Assembly (NCBI GenBank): GCA_028386065.3
Contig: JAKUCV010001404.1
Span: 88,095-152,094, forward strand
DNA: 64,000 nt
Direction: 5' to 3'
Origin: Turnera subulata
Lineage: Eukaryota; Streptophyta; Magnoliopsida; Malpighiales; Passifloraceae
Notes under the pieces: model-generated
The model's input: only the letters and a program-made list of their open reading frames with translations
Database searches by the model: none
Told to the model about the DNA's origin: nothing
Shown here: positions 21,831-33,913 of the stretch, piece by piece
How the letters are laid out: each line of letters starts with the position of its first letter
Position numbering within the stretch: position 1 is the stretch's first letter
Program-made: the position numbers and the translations under genes

Positions 21831-22451
21831 AACATCGATGTTTGTGAGACAAACATCGATGTTCACATGAGTTTTGCCTTGGCTGGATCTTCCAAACATC
21901 GATGTTGTGTGACAAACATCGATGTTCTAATGAAGATTGGCTTTGGCAGAATCTTGAAACATCGATGTTCAAGAGTTAAACATCGATGTTCTCATGACGA
22001 GTGGCCTTGGCAGAACTCTCAAACATTGATGTTCAAGAGTTAAACATCGATATTCTAGAGCACTGCCAAATTGGTTTGAGACTCTAAATTCTCAAACATC
22101 GATGTTTAAAAGTTAGACATCGATGTTTAAAACTACTGCCAGAAATCTTGAACTTCAAGACATCCATGTTCAAAAGTTAAACATCGATGTTCTTGAGCTC
22201 TGCCAAATAGTTTGGAGTTCCAGATTCTCAAAACATCGATGTTCAAGTTTTAAACATCGATGTTCATGGGCTCGGCCAAAAGGTTTCGAGTTCCAGAATT
22301 CTCAAACATCAATGTTTAAGAGTTAAACATCGATGTTCAAGAGTCAGACATCGATATTCAAGAGTTAAACATTGATGTTCTTGAACACTGCCAAGTAGTT
22401 GGGAGAATCAGATTCTCAAAACATCGATGTTTCAAGTTAAACATCGATTTT
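21831..22451 (+). repeat. Array of about 20 AACATCGATGTT palindromes in the Copia-1 leader
   Basis: The perfect 12-bp palindrome AACATCGATGTT or a one-to-two-base variant occurs about 20 times; 12 copies are exact by my count. Copies come mostly in pairs with a 20-21 bp start-to-start spacing (spacer like caagagtta). Pairs recur about every 75 bp, separated by a related linker (actgccaaatagtttggagttc). One group near 22311-22380 has four copies in a row. The array lies between primer-binding site and gag, where plant copia elements have an untranslated leader. Reading frames across it (NIDV or KHRCS repeats) are by-products of the repeat. Confidence 0.92.
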
Positions 22452-23020
22452 CTTATGTATTTTTGGTTTCCAAATTTACGAAACATCAATATATTATTTG
22501 TTGATTATATGCATGTGATGTATGAACATAATGTGTTGATGTAAATATTAAGTTCCTCTTGTGTTGCCTTCCATTGATAAGCACTCATCATTGCTTAGAT
22601 CAACACTTGGTAGGTTTTGCCAAAGCAAGGTGCTAATGTTTATCCTAGCAAGGTGCGATGGGATAATTGTAATATCCAAACTGCTTATTATGGGTTGAAC
22701 TTAACTAGGTTATCTCAATAGGATTGAGGACTTAGAGGCAAATAGTTGAGCTAAGTCCATGAGATAGGCAAGAACAAGTGTTGTTCACTCAACTATCCAA
22801 GAGTTACATGAGATGTAATTGACAAGAGTTGTCTACCTAAATAGCTATGATGTAAGCGATCAGCCAAAGCTGACTTATCTTGTAGTGAAATATGGATCTT
22901 GGCCTACTTATCATTATCTTGATTCATAGTAGGAGCATCATTTAATAGAATTCCTTATTAAATGATTTTATGTATGCATGACTCTGATTTGTGTGAGTTG
23001 ATCATTATTGTAGAGTAATC

Positions 23021-26000
23021 ATGGCACAAAACACAAGTATACTATCATTGCATTCTGTCCTTGAGAAGGAAAAACTTAATGGGAATAACTTCCTTAAGTA
23101 GCATCGCAATTTGAGGATAGTCCTCAAACAAGAAAAGAAGTTGTATGTCCTTGAAGGGCCTGTTCCTATTGAACCGGCACCTAATGCTCCTAGGGCAGAA
23201 AGAGATGCTTACAAGAAGCATGTTGATGATGCATTGGATGTTGCATGCCTTATGCTTGTTAACATGGACTCTGAGCTTCAAAAGCAACATGAGAACTTGG
23301 GTGCGTTCGATATGATCGAACATCTGAAAATGCTTTTTGAAGAGCAAGCAAGGCATGAGAGATATGAGACCTCTAAGGCATTGTTCCAATGCAAGATGGC
23401 TGAGTCATCACCGGTGAGACCTCATGTGCTCAAAATGATTGGATACATTGAGAGCATTAAGAGTCTAGGTTTTCCTTTGTAAAAGGAGTTGGCTGTTGAT
23501 CTAGTCCTGTAATTGTTGCCGGATAGTTACAGCCAATTTGTCATGAATTTCAATATGAATCATCTTGAAAAATTTTTGTCTGAGTTGCTTAACATGTTAG
23601 AAACACTTGAGCAACAAATGAAGGCAAACAAATCCAACAACATTCTGATGGTTGGAAAAGGCAAAGGAAAGGGTAAAGCCAAGTTTTACAAGAAGAAGAA
23701 ATATGCCAAAAAGTTTGGTGCATGTGCATCTTCTTGTTCCCATGAGCTGAAACCCAAAGGTGGTATTGCAAAGGAAGGACAATGTTTCCATTGCAACAAA
23801 CCTGGCCATTGGAAACGTAACTGCCCTGTTTACCTTGAAGAGGTGAAGAAGCAGAAGGGAAGTAAGACTTCCACTTCAGGTATTTTTATTATAGATGCTA
23901 ATATCTCTATCTCTGCATTATGGGTATTAGATACCGGATGTGGTTCTCACATTTGTGTAAATGTGAAGGAACTAAGAAAGAGTAGAAGATTAGCAAAGGG
24001 AGAGATAGACCTGCGCGTTGGAAATGGAGCAAGAGTTGCTGCATTAGCCGTAGGGACTTACCATCTACCCTTACCGAGTGGTTTCATTTTAGAACTTGAC
24101 GATTGTTATTATGTTCCTACCATAAGCATGAATTTGATTTCTGTTTCTTGTCTGGACAAGAAAGGTTTTTCATTTGTAATAAAGAACAATTGTTGTTCTA
24201 TTTATTTCAATAATATTTATTATGGTGGTGTATATTTAAGCAATGGTTTGTATGTTCTAAACCTAGAAACACCAATCTATAACATTAATACGAAGAAGGT
24301 TAGATTAAGCGATTCTAATGAAACCTACCTTTGACATTGTCGTTTGGGCCATATAAACGAGACTTGTATTTCTAAACTCCATAAAGATGAACTTTTAGAC
24401 TTATTTGATTTTGAATCATATGAGACATGTGAGTCATGTTTATTAGGCAAAATGACGAAGGCTCCTTTTGCTGGTAAAGGTGAAAGAGCTTCGAACTTGT
24501 TAGGTCTTATACATTCTGATGTATGTGGACCTATGTCAACACAGGCTAGGGGTGGTTTTCAGTACTTCATTACATTTACTGATGATTACAGTAGATATGG
24601 CTATGTGTATCTTGTGAAACACAAGTCAAAATCCTTTGAAAAGTTCAAAGAATTCAAGAGTGAAGTACAAAATCAACTCGGAAAGAGTATTAAAATGCTT
24701 CAATCAGATCGAGGAGGTGAATACTTAGACCGAGATTTTCTTGATCATCTAAAGCAATGTGCTATAGTATCACAACTTACTCCACCAGGTATGCCTCAAT
24801 GGAATGGTGTATCTGAAAGGAGGAATAGAAATTTGTTAGACATGGTTCGTTCTATGATGAGTCAAGCTGACCTTCCTTCTCTATTTTGGGGACATGCATT
24901 ATTAAGTGCTGCCTTTACACTTAACCGTTTTCTATCTAAATCGGTTGAAAAGACACCATATGAGATATGGACTGGGAAGTGTCTGAATTTGTCTTTTATG
25001 AGGATTTGGGGTTGTGAGGCTTTCATGAGACGAAAAGCATCAAATAAACTCGGCCCTAAATCCGTCAAGTGCCTCTTTGTTGGATATCCTAAGGAAACTA
25101 AAGGATATTATTTCTATAATCCCACAGAGCATAAAATGTTTGTTGCTCGTACTGCTATTTTTCTAGAAAGAGAATTTATTTCTAGAAAGATCAGTGGGAG
25201 AAAGAAAGAACTCAAAGAAGTTCGAGGTATAGAGGTTGAGATGGAAGAAGGACAGGAACCACAAGATGTTGTGGATGAGAATCGTGTGCCTGTAATACAT
25301 AGACTACGTAGGTCTGATAGGACTCGGCATGAGCCTGAGAGATATGGATTTCTTATGACTCATACTGGAGACGTGATGCTCATAGAAGAGGATGAGCCCA
25401 CTTCCTATCAGCAAGCTATTACGGGTCCAGACTCTAAGAAGTGGCTAGAAGCCATGAATTCGGAGATGGAATCCATGTATGAAAACAAGGTATGGACCTT
25501 GGTTGATCCACTTGAAGGGGTAAAACCCATAGAGTGCAAATGGGTCTTTAAGAAAAAGACCGACAAGGATGGTAATGTGATTACCTTGAAAGGGCGATTG
25601 GTTGCGAAAGGTTTCAAGCAAGTTCATGGTATTGACTATGATGAAACTTTCTCACCAGTTGCCATGGTTAAATCCTTCCGGATTCTATTGGCTATAGCAT
25701 CATACCATAATTATGAGATATGGCAAATGGATGCCAAAACCGTTTTCCTTAATGGAAATCTTTTAGAGGATGTGTACATGACACAACCTGAAGGTTTTGT
25801 CACTCCAGAGAATGCTAATAAGGTATGCAAATTGTAGAGATCCATTTATGGATTGAAGCAAGCTTCTAGGAGTTGGAATCTTTGTTTTAATGAAGTGATC
25901 AAAGAGTTTGGTTTCATTAAAAATGAAGATGAGCCATGTGTTTACAAGAAGGTTAGTGGGAGCACTATCGTTTTCTTGTTATTGTATGTTGGCGACATTC

Positions 26001-26750
26001 TTCTCATTGGGAATGATATTCCAACACTACAGTCTGTAAAGACTTGGTTAGGAAAGAATTTCTCAATGAAGGACTTAGGAGGAGCTGCCTACATGCTAGG
26101 TATAAAGATCTATAGAGATAGATCCAAAAGGCTTCTTGGGCTAAGTCAAAGTACATATATTGACAAGGTGCTAAAGAGGTTTAGCATGCAAGATTCCAAG
26201 AAAGGTTTCTTGCCCATATCACATGGCATATCTCTCTCAAAAAATCAATGTCCTAGTACATCTAAAGAGAGAGAGCGGATGAGTAATATTCCTTATGCAT
26301 CAACAATAGGATCTATCATGTATGCCATGCTATGTACTCGACCGGATGTCGCATATGCTTTGAGTGTCACAAGCCGATATCAATCTGATCCCAGTGAAGG
26401 TCACTGGACAACGGTTAAGAACATCCTTAAGTACTTGAGAAGGACTAAGGATGCATTCCTTGTATATGGAAGCATTGATAAGCTTGTTGAAAAGTGTTAC
26501 ACAGATGCTAGCTTCCAAATCGACAGGGATGACTTTAGATCGCAGTCAGGTTATGTGTTTTGTCTTGGAGGTGGTGTTGTTTGCTGGAAGAGTTCCAAGC
26601 AAGAAACAGTTGTCGACTCTACAATTGAGGCTATGTAAAGTTCCTTCTGAAAACTAAGTAGCAGATCCATTGACTAAGCCTCTCACACAGCAGAAGCATG
26701 ATGGTCATGCTACATCCATTGGTATTAGATACAAGGATGATTGGCTTTAG
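23021..26750 (+). pseudogene. Copia-1 gag-pol polyprotein (stop codons and one deletion)
   Basis: One frame runs from ATG 23021 to about 26635 without a frameshift, but has stops at 23099, 23480, 23510, 24332 and 25835. Domains in order: gag; knuckle CFHCNKPGHWKRNC (about 23783-23825, intact); protease WVLDTGCGSHIC; pre-integrase HCRLGHI...CESCLLGK; integrase with HSDVCGPM, TDDYSRYG and PQWNGVSERRN (DDE triad kept); RT with WVFKKKTDKDG and WQMDAKTVFLNG; and RNase H with CYTDASFQ. The RT box reads YVGD (25985-25996) instead of YVDD. At about 26633 RNase H is joined to the C-terminal VADPLTKPLTQQKHDGH, so some internal coding sequence is missing. The element is dead. Confidence 0.93.
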
Positions 26751-26751
26751 T

Positions 26752-26764
26752 GCAAGTGGGAGAT
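26752..26764 (+). other. Copia-1 polypurine tract
   Basis: gcaagtgggagat immediately precedes the 3' LTR start TGTTAG at 26765. The purine-rich run next to the LTR is the expected plus-strand primer. Confidence 0.75.
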
Positions 26765-28280
26765 TGTTAGTGTTATATGCCCAAAAGCCAATCAATGGAT
26801 GATTGTACATAGTCATGTAAATACATTAAGGTTATTCCAATAAATATGTTTATGTGATAAACGCTTGCATATATTTATAACCCTAGAATATTGTATATTC
26901 TTAAACGTCCTTAGTCGATTATTATTATGAATGGGTTGTAATAATAAATTAAGACTAGCGTATGTTGAGAATTATATGAGATATGAATTCTGGTACAAGT
27001 TAGAGAACTTGTGGACTGGACCGACCCAACATAAGAACACTACATGGAACATTATATGATTGTCATTAGTGGTTCTTATATGTACTGTCCTTAGACCTGA
27101 GATCATCAAGGTTACCAACATGTGAGTCATATACTTTGATATTACTCTTGGTTATTCGTAACTGAGTAGACCTTAGTGTAATCATTGGGTATATGATATA
27201 ATGTGTAGTGGATTTTGTATGATCAAGAAGGAATTCGTCCAACCCATATAACGGGTATATTATCAGTTGGGCCTCTTGATAGAGTTGAACTGTAAATGCA
27301 TGGCCATGCTCGGATTATGTGATATGGTGATATCATTAGTATTCGTTTTACACAGTTAACTCGGGGATCAAGAAACTTAGATTAAGCATATACGAGATTG
27401 ACTTATTCCATGTCTCGTGTTTAATCTTGATAATGTGACGAAAGGATAATGACATGTTTCCGAGGTATAATGAATCAGTACTGATCTTGTCGTTTGGGTA
27501 ACAATGATGTGTTGCTAGACGCCGCTCATTGTTTATAATTGTAAAATGAGATTTTACGATTATTGCCAAACGTTGCATTTGCCTACAGGGTCACACACTT
27601 AGAACTGTTGATTCAAGCTGGTGGTTGAACCATGGTTGGACCATGGTTCGACCAGGTGGTTGGACCATGTTGGACCAGGGTCGATTTGGGTTGATTTGGT
27701 TCACTAATTGTCTGAATTATTGAACCAGATTAGATGCCTTATGATGTGTAATTCCATTAATGCAAAGTTGAGACATGATTAGACTTGATAATGGTGGAAT
27801 CTTAATCATGATGGATAATGGACCATTATGTTGGCCATTGTCTCTATTACTTTATGCATTAGTGGAGGTGGATAATTAGATTTTCTTGCTCTTGCAATTC
27901 TGAGTTCTAGAGACTTGAGAGAGTTCTTCAGACTTTGCAAGAACACACACACACTCCTTTCTTTGAGAAAGAAAGAAAACACCACAAACAAAAGTTCTAG
28001 CTCCCAGAAATCTGCAGCTAGCACTGTTGTTCGGGAGTGCTGGGGTTGGTAATCGTGAGACAATTTTCGGCTAGTTATCGACGGTTCGTGTGGATACCGT
28101 AGAGGAATCGGATTTCTTGTCTAGTTCTTGCTGATTTGTCACTACAGTTGAGTGAAAGATCTCAACCAAACCAGGTACGATTTTTGTTATTCGGTTTATT
28201 CTGTTTCACATGGATCCTCCATGAGTACCGGGATTTTTCGTTGCATTTTGATTGTCAAGTTTGCATGCCCGGTTACTTAC
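26765..28280 (+). repeat. Copia-1 3' LTR (complete)
   Basis: Starts TGTTAGTGTTATATGCCC and ends ggttacttac at about 28280; the last base of the usual CA is changed or lost. Length about 1516 bp. It is followed directly by LINE-2 sequence, so the element probably inserted into LINE-2 or next to it. The 5-bp target duplication cannot be confirmed because the 5' LTR start is missing. Confidence 0.88.
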
Positions 28281-30131
28281 CGGAAGTACTATAAGGTAAG
28301 TTAGGTTGGAATGACCTGATCCAAAACAAAGCATGCACAATTGCCAAGTCTACAATTTTGTCCTCCTCTGTGCTTATATTTTGGAATATCCTCAGATTTA
28401 TTAAAAGCCAAATCGTCCTGAGAGCAACAACACCTATAAGAAACCACCTTGATTTGCTGCAACTATTACAAGATAGAAAGTCCATTGGATAATAAGTCTT
28501 CTAAATAATTAGGAATGCACCAAGATATTCCCCAGCATCTGGACAGTCTACACCAAATTTGCCAAAATACACTGCAGTACTGCAGTAGAAGGTCCCTAGT
28601 TTAAATTGCAGAATTACATAAAGGACACATTGAATCTGCCAAAAAAATAATGCCCCTTTGTCTCAAATTATCTTTAGATGGGATGATGTTGTATAATGCG
28701 AGCCACAACCAACACTCAATCCTGAAAGGCGGCAAGGAGAACCATATGAATGGTTTGTGCCTCTGAATACCGAACTGGGGAAAAAATATAGCTTCTACCA
28801 CCTTTAACTGAATACGAACCATCTTGGGCAGAAGCCCACACCCTCCTATCCTGTTGTGAATCAATCCGAGCCGAATTCTAAACAATGCATTTCAGCTCAT
28901 TCAACTGATGTATCTCCCAAAGCTGAGGTGGGTGTCTTCAACTCGTTATCCAGAAAGGATGTTGATTAACATTCAAATGACAGTCCCGTAATGACGAATC
29001 CTTGCAGGTGGACAACAGAAACAATCTAGGAAACAAATCCTTAAAAGAACCTTGGCCACACCAGTCCTGAACCCAGAACTGAAGATTATGACCAGAACCC
29101 ATCTTGATGGAAGAACCTCTCATTAAATTAATACCAGATTGACTGAAAACTAAACCAGTCTGAACAATATCATGCCAAGATGTAGAACACTTCCTACTTA
29201 CAAAGGATGGGGATAAAACGTAGTCATTCTCAGCACACTTATTCCTTATCAAAGGTTTCCAAACCTTCTCTACCACGCTCATATAATAGCACAACCATTT
29301 ATAAAGGAGACACTGATTCATGGTACCTAAATCAATAATACCCAGACCACTGAGTTCCTTAGGAATAGCAATCTTTCTCCAAGCCAATAGACATGTTTTC
29401 CTAGAATCCTCAATTCCATTCCAAAAGAATCCCCTAATGATATAGGTCAGCCTTTTCGCAACCGCAACCGGCAACTTGAAAAGAGACATATAATACACCG
29501 ATAACCCGCTTAAAACCGCTTTGATCAGTGTAGCCCTACCACCCAATGATGAAAATCTTCCCTTCCAAGCTTTTAAATGCCCCCTGAATTTTTTCACCAC
29601 CGGATCCCAAGCGTTAATCTTCTTCATATTGGCCCCAAGGGGGAAGCTCAAGTAATTAACTAGAAAGCATTTAGCTCTACTGTGTAACTACTCGCAATCT
29701 CTTCCACCTGTTGTTGTTTCATTCCAAGACCAACCACACTGCTTTTGGAAAAATTAATACATAGACTAGAGAGAGATTCAAACACACGTAAATTCCTTTT
29801 CAAATTCAAAAGAGATGGTCAATCAGCTGGGGAGAACAACAATGTGTCATTTGCGTATTGGAGTAGGGAGATATGGATTCCAGAGTCAAGTTCAGTGAAT
29901 TAGTGAATTGGCTTTGAGTTGTATGGATGAAAGCCCTTCAGTTGCAAGATTAAAGAGAAAAGGTGAGAGGGGGTCACCTTGTTTGAGTCCTCTACACATT
30001 AAGAATTCCATTGATGGAGAGCCATTAATAAGAACAACCAATTTACACGTTGAGAAACATTCCATTATCCAGTGTCTCCATTTCAAACTGAACCCATTGC
30101 TTCTAAAATTTGTATTAGAAAATGCCAGTTA
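28281..30131 (-). pseudogene. LINE-2: 5'-truncated L1-like ORF2 fragment
   Basis: Minus-strand frames, in order from the 5' end, are as follows. 30086-29892 has KLVVLINGSP, RGLKQGDPLSPFLFNLA (RT). 29651-28938 has FSSLGGRATLIKAVLSGL, VYYMSLFKLP, RGFFWNG, LAWRKIAIPKELSGLGI and NQCLLYKWL (post-RT). 28885-28601 has GLLPK, WLALYNIIPSKDNLRQRG and CPLCN (zf-RVT). 28485-28273 has ALRTIWLLINLRIF. The endonuclease and the YADD part of RT are not readable. The 5' end stops inside RT at about 30131, and no poly(A) is left at 28281, where the Copia-1 LTR begins. Several frame changes. Confidence 0.85.
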
Positions 30132-30372
30132 AAGGCACTTATGTAGGGAGCAGATGGAAAAGATAAGCGTGGAAGGAGGGAGAGGGACGAAAAGGCGGGA
30201 AAGATGGAGTATATAGGAAAACGGAAAAAAAGGGGAGAGGAAGGAGAATGAGATGGAATAGGGGGTGTGGGAAAGAAGCTGAGGGGATTGGAGGATGATA
30301 GTAGTAATACTAATTCGACAAGAGAGGCGGAGACTACGAAGCACTCCCACCGGGCGTAATGAGGATCCTTTC
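30132..30372. other. Purine-rich spacer between LINE-2 and LINE-3
   Basis: About 150 bp of G/A-rich plus strand (ggaaggagggagagggacg and similar), then a short stretch before the LINE-3 ORF2 start. It may be the end of LINE-3 ORF1 or leader, but I cannot show this. Confidence 0.3.
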
Positions 30373-30567
30373 ATGAAACTCCTGTGAGTTTGAGAATCCA
30401 CAGGCTGGGAGTAACTTGATCAGGCAGATTCAACCTGATTCTCCTAGCCTAGTCTTCTTGTTAAAAACAAGACTGAAGACTAATGAATTTAATAGGTTAA
30501 ATAACAGACTTAGATTTCCAAATTTATTGGTGGCTGATTGTGATGGTGTGGAGAGTGGAAGGATAGG

Positions 30568-30576
30568 TGGATTAGC
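30568..30576 (+). repeat. MULE target-site duplication, left copy
   Basis: tggattagc, identical to 32045-32053. Nine bases is the usual MULE duplication length. Confidence 0.85.
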
Positions 30577-32044
30577 GGTTAAAAAGTTTTTTTTATGTCC
30601 TTACACTTTGTTAATTTTGCATTTATTGTCCCTCTTCGTTCAATTTCACTTATGGTGTCCCTGAATTCTAGATTTACCGGGTCATCTTGTCCATTTTATC
30701 CACTATTGCAGGTTGATAGTTATGGTACCAACACGTGTCATGTAGGGCCCACGGGCTACACTTTTTTAAACCTTTTTCCCATTTTCTATTTCTATTTTTC
30801 TAATTTAATTTCTTAAATCCTTTTTGAATTAAAATAAATTAAATATATAATAATAAAAATAAATAAAATTTAAAAAATATATCATTGAATCTTAATTTTC
30901 TTGTCTTTTATTTTAATTTTTGAATTTCTTTTTTTAATAAATAAATCATTTGACAAATAGTAATTTAACCAAAAGTAAATCGTAAACCATATTACTAAAT
31001 TTTCTTTTTTTTTTTTGTAAGACGTAGATCGCTTTTAAAAATTAGGTCATTAAAGAAGATATTACCCAGGAAGCCATAGATCTCCTTTGACTCATTCCCA
31101 TCAAAAAAACACCAACCCAACAACCAACACTACAAGAACCGAATCTGAATCTAAAATCCATCCCTAATCTCATTCTAGATCCTACCAAATCATCATCATC
31201 AAAACCTCTCAAGCCCATCGGTTCCTCTGCTGCCTTCAAGTATTGGAACAAGAATGAATTCGAAGGCCCCCCTTTGCTCCCATCCACGACTTGCTTTCGG
31301 GCTAGGTGACGGCTATTGAAGCTCCAGCTCCCTTCTCCTACACCTCCATCAGTCCCTCCACGCTAAACCCAACCTCAAACTCACCCTCCATCAGTGGACC
31401 CTCTCCACCGTCGACCTCGATGACCACAACGGAGATGATTTCGCTGCCGCCTCATGTTGATGACGAACTCTGCTGGTGTTGATGATGATTTGATGGTCAT
31501 GAGGATGATAATTGGGTTTTTGTTGGTTTTGTTACTTTTGTACCTAGACCTCTGCCCTCTCTCTCTCTAAAGGGACTGATTTAGAAAGACAAGGATTCCC
31601 ATAAATATCATTCGTGTCCTCTCCTTGATTTCTCCCTAATTTTTAGTGTGTTTTTCTTTTTTGGTTTTTGATCTGAATGTTTTTTCCTTCTTTCTCATTG
31701 TGTCTTTTGCATGAATCTGATTGGTTTCCTATCTAACAGATAAGATTCACACTATCTAAAAATAAATATTTCGTTTTTGATAAAATTTCTAATTCAAATA
31801 ATTGTTTTTAGAAATTAATTTATGAAAAAAAAAGAAAGGAGCAAAATGAATTAGAAAAAGGTCAGCCCTTGGGCCCATGCGACACGTGTCACTACTATAA
31901 TAATTAACCTGTAATAGCGGGTAAAATGGACAAGGTGGCCCGGTAAATCATGAGTTTAAAGATACGATGAGTAAAATTAAAAGAAGAGGGACAATATATG
32001 TGAAATCAATAAAATAGAGGGACAGAAAAAATACTTTTTTACCA
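30577..32044. mobile_element. MULE-1: non-autonomous long-TIR Mutator-like element
   Basis: Inverted arms of about 170 bp (about 30577-30755 and 31865-32044) share tgtccctcttcgttcaattt-like, gatttaccgggtca-like, ttgtccattttacccgctatt-like and acacgtgtc sequence. They flank AT-rich DNA and a more GC-rich block at about 31080-31480. The element sits inside the LINE-3 endonuclease, which reads on across it, and has a 9-bp duplication. No transposase is present. The inner block (AAFKYWNKNEFEGPPLLPS in one frame) could be captured host sequence, but I do not recognise it. Confidence 0.87.
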
Positions 32045-32053
32045 TGGATTAGC
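32045..32053 (+). repeat. MULE target-site duplication, right copy
   Basis: tggattagc, identical to 30568-30576; LINE-3 coding sequence resumes here. Confidence 0.85.
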
Positions 32054-33693
32054 ATTAATATGGAAAGATATGTGGGAGGTGACCTTTTGTAATACTTCCT
32101 TTCACCATATAGATATGAAAATCCAGCTAGTTGGGGATGGTATGGATGATTGGAGAGTCACAGGCATTTAGGTGTCCTGAGAATCAAAATAAACACCTGA
32201 TATGGAGCCTAATGAGAATTTTTTTATGGTCACAGATGCAGTTACCTTGGCTGATGCTAGGTAACTTTAATGAAATCTAGTATACACATGAACAAGGGGG
32301 TGAACAGATGCGCAAGTTCAGGTGCGTGGAAGCTTTTAGTGATATGATAAGGTGGTGTAAATTGGAGGAAGCTGAATTTATTGGTAACTTATTCAGCTGG
32401 GACAATAGACATATTAGAGAACAACAAAATCGAGGCATAGCTAGTAGAGATTGGAAAGAGTTGTTCCTAGACTGCATTGTTGTACACCTTCCCAGACAAT
32501 ACTCGGATCATTCTCAGGCATTGAACACGAGTGCATAGAGTGGAGAGCAGCCAAATTAAGCCATTCCGAATTAAGAAAAGGTGGTTACAAGAAGACTCTT
32601 CTGCAGATGAGTAAGGGGTGCTTGGGAGTTATTATCCATGTTGGGAAGGGTAACGAGAAATAATTAGCACACTTGCTTTTTTGAGGAGCTAGATTTACTG
32701 AACGAAATAAATCCCCTTTTAAATATGTTGAGAAAATTATGTGGGTGCAATGTTCTCAAGCTTCTTGGCTCAAGGAAGGAGATCAAAACACTACTGTTTT
32801 CCTTAGCAAGCATCCCAAGTGGAAGATCCAGAACCATATTAAGTGCATTTGTAGAATGTATAAGCCCCAACTATCATGATCCTATAAAATGCCGATTTAA
32901 TTAGGAGCTTAGCCAGAGTGGAAGCTGAGACTGCTCTCAAGCAAATGCATCTCACCAAAGCACCTACCAGTGCCAACTACCTCTTACCAATTATTTTTGG
33001 CACTTACTAGGACATAATATTTCCGGCATTGTTCTTTGTTTCCTTAGTAGTAGTGTTAGTTTTTCTAGTTTTAACTCTATAGTTACGTCCAAAAGAATTT
33101 TTACCTTCATAGTTCTTATTCCTAAAGTGTCTAATCTTGAGTCTACTAGCCAATTTTGTTCCATTAGTCTCTGGTTCTTTGTAACTGTCTTAGAGTGATT
33201 GTTCTTAATATTATTAGTCTTAATCAAAGTACTTTTGTATCTGGTCTTCTTATCACTGACAATGTTCTCCTAACTTCTGTAAATTTTCACCATATGAGAA
33301 AGAAAAGAAAAGGGAAAAGAGGGATTTTTAGACTTAAAATGGATATGAATAAGGCATATAAAGAAGGCTGAGAAAATTTCTTGGAACAGATCATGAAGAA
33401 ACTTGGTTCTTGTGACAAATGGATTGATTTAATCATGAATTGTACATCATCTGTATCATACTTTATTTTGATTAATGGGGTGGCTAGTGTCACTTTTCAA
33501 CCTTCTAGGAGTTTGAGGCAATGCATTCCCTATCCCTTTATCTCTTTATCTGTTCATATTATCTTGGCCTTAATAGTAAACCAACATCCTAAATAGAAGT
33601 AATTGCAACTTGCAAGGGTAAAGTTATGAAATGGAAAATGCTTCAGGGTACTGAATTTTTTTTCTTCTTACTATTATTAAATTCGCTCAAAAA

Positions 33694-33698
33694 GTATA
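33694..33698 (+). repeat. Copia-2 target-site duplication, left copy
   Basis: gtata immediately before the LTR (TGTTGAAAAT at 33699); the same five bases follow the other LTR at 39935-39939. Confidence 0.88.
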
Positions 33699-33902
33699 TG
33701 TTGAAAATTAATTGTTAATTGTTGAATGGAGAAGAAATTAATGAAGAATGAAGAAGGAAGATGAAGATGGAGAGAAAATGGGAAGAAGAAAAACTAAGCT
33801 CTGTTGAGAGCTCTACCACACCTTATTCATAATTTCATAGTATATATATACAAAACTAGGTTAAGTAAGGGTTAATGACATCCACATATTTATTTTATAA
33901 CA
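33699..33902 (-). repeat. Copia-2 3' LTR (element on minus strand)
   Basis: Begins TGTTGAAAATTAATTG and ends TTATTTTATAACA on the plus strand. It matches 39731-39934 except for two substitutions I can see (gaatggagaag/gaatggggaag and gctctg/gctcgg). Confidence 0.92.
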
Positions 33903-33913
33903 CTCCCCCTTGG
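33903..33913 (-). other. Copia-2 polypurine tract
   Basis: ctcccccttgg on the plus strand, i.e. CCAAGGGGGAG on the minus strand, adjoining the 3' LTR. Confidence 0.8.

Larger units (their letters stand above)
20712..28280 (+). mobile_element. Copia-1: Ty1/copia retrotransposon, 5' LTR truncated
   Basis: The order is 5' LTR remnant, primer-binding site, repeat-bearing leader, gag-protease-integrase-RT-RNase H, polypurine tract and complete 3' LTR. The integrase-before-RT order defines Ty1/copia. The 3' LTR is 1516 bp but only the last 807 bp of the 5' LTR are present, joined directly to T1. By eye the shared LTR part differs at about 3 per 100 positions plus small indels, so the insertion is not recent. 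The polyprotein frame is broken by stops. The lineage within copia was not assigned. Confidence 0.92.
30373..33600 (+). pseudogene. LINE-3: L1-like ORF2 fragment split by a MULE
   Basis: ORF2 begins at about 30373 with MKLL and a broken WNCRGLG region, then IRQIQPDSPSLVFLLKTRLK, LVADCDGVESGRIGGLA up to the MULE at 30577. It resumes at 32045 with a WKDMW-like segment, HIDMKIQLV, GNFNEI, GNLFSWDNR, RGIASRDWKELF and LPRQYSDHSQ (endonuclease). Then come WLKEGDQNTTVF (about 32760), ALKQMHLTKAP (about 32935) and an RT piece: FRLKMDMNKAYK, GSCDKWIDLIMN, FILINGVASVTFQPSRSLRQ (33325-33530). Many stops and frame changes. The 3' half (YADD, RNase H) is missing. It was hit by the MULE. Confidence 0.83.

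Noticed and set aside
21792..22326. Open frames with NIDV/KHRCS repeats as a secreted repeat protein
   Set aside because: The repeats at protein level are a consequence of the DNA palindrome. Frames are open on both strands and lie in the untranslated leader.
21831..22451. Regular palindromic repeats as a CRISPR array
   Set aside because: The region is in a plant copia leader. Spacers are not unique but related to each other, repeats are 12 bp, and there are no cas genes.
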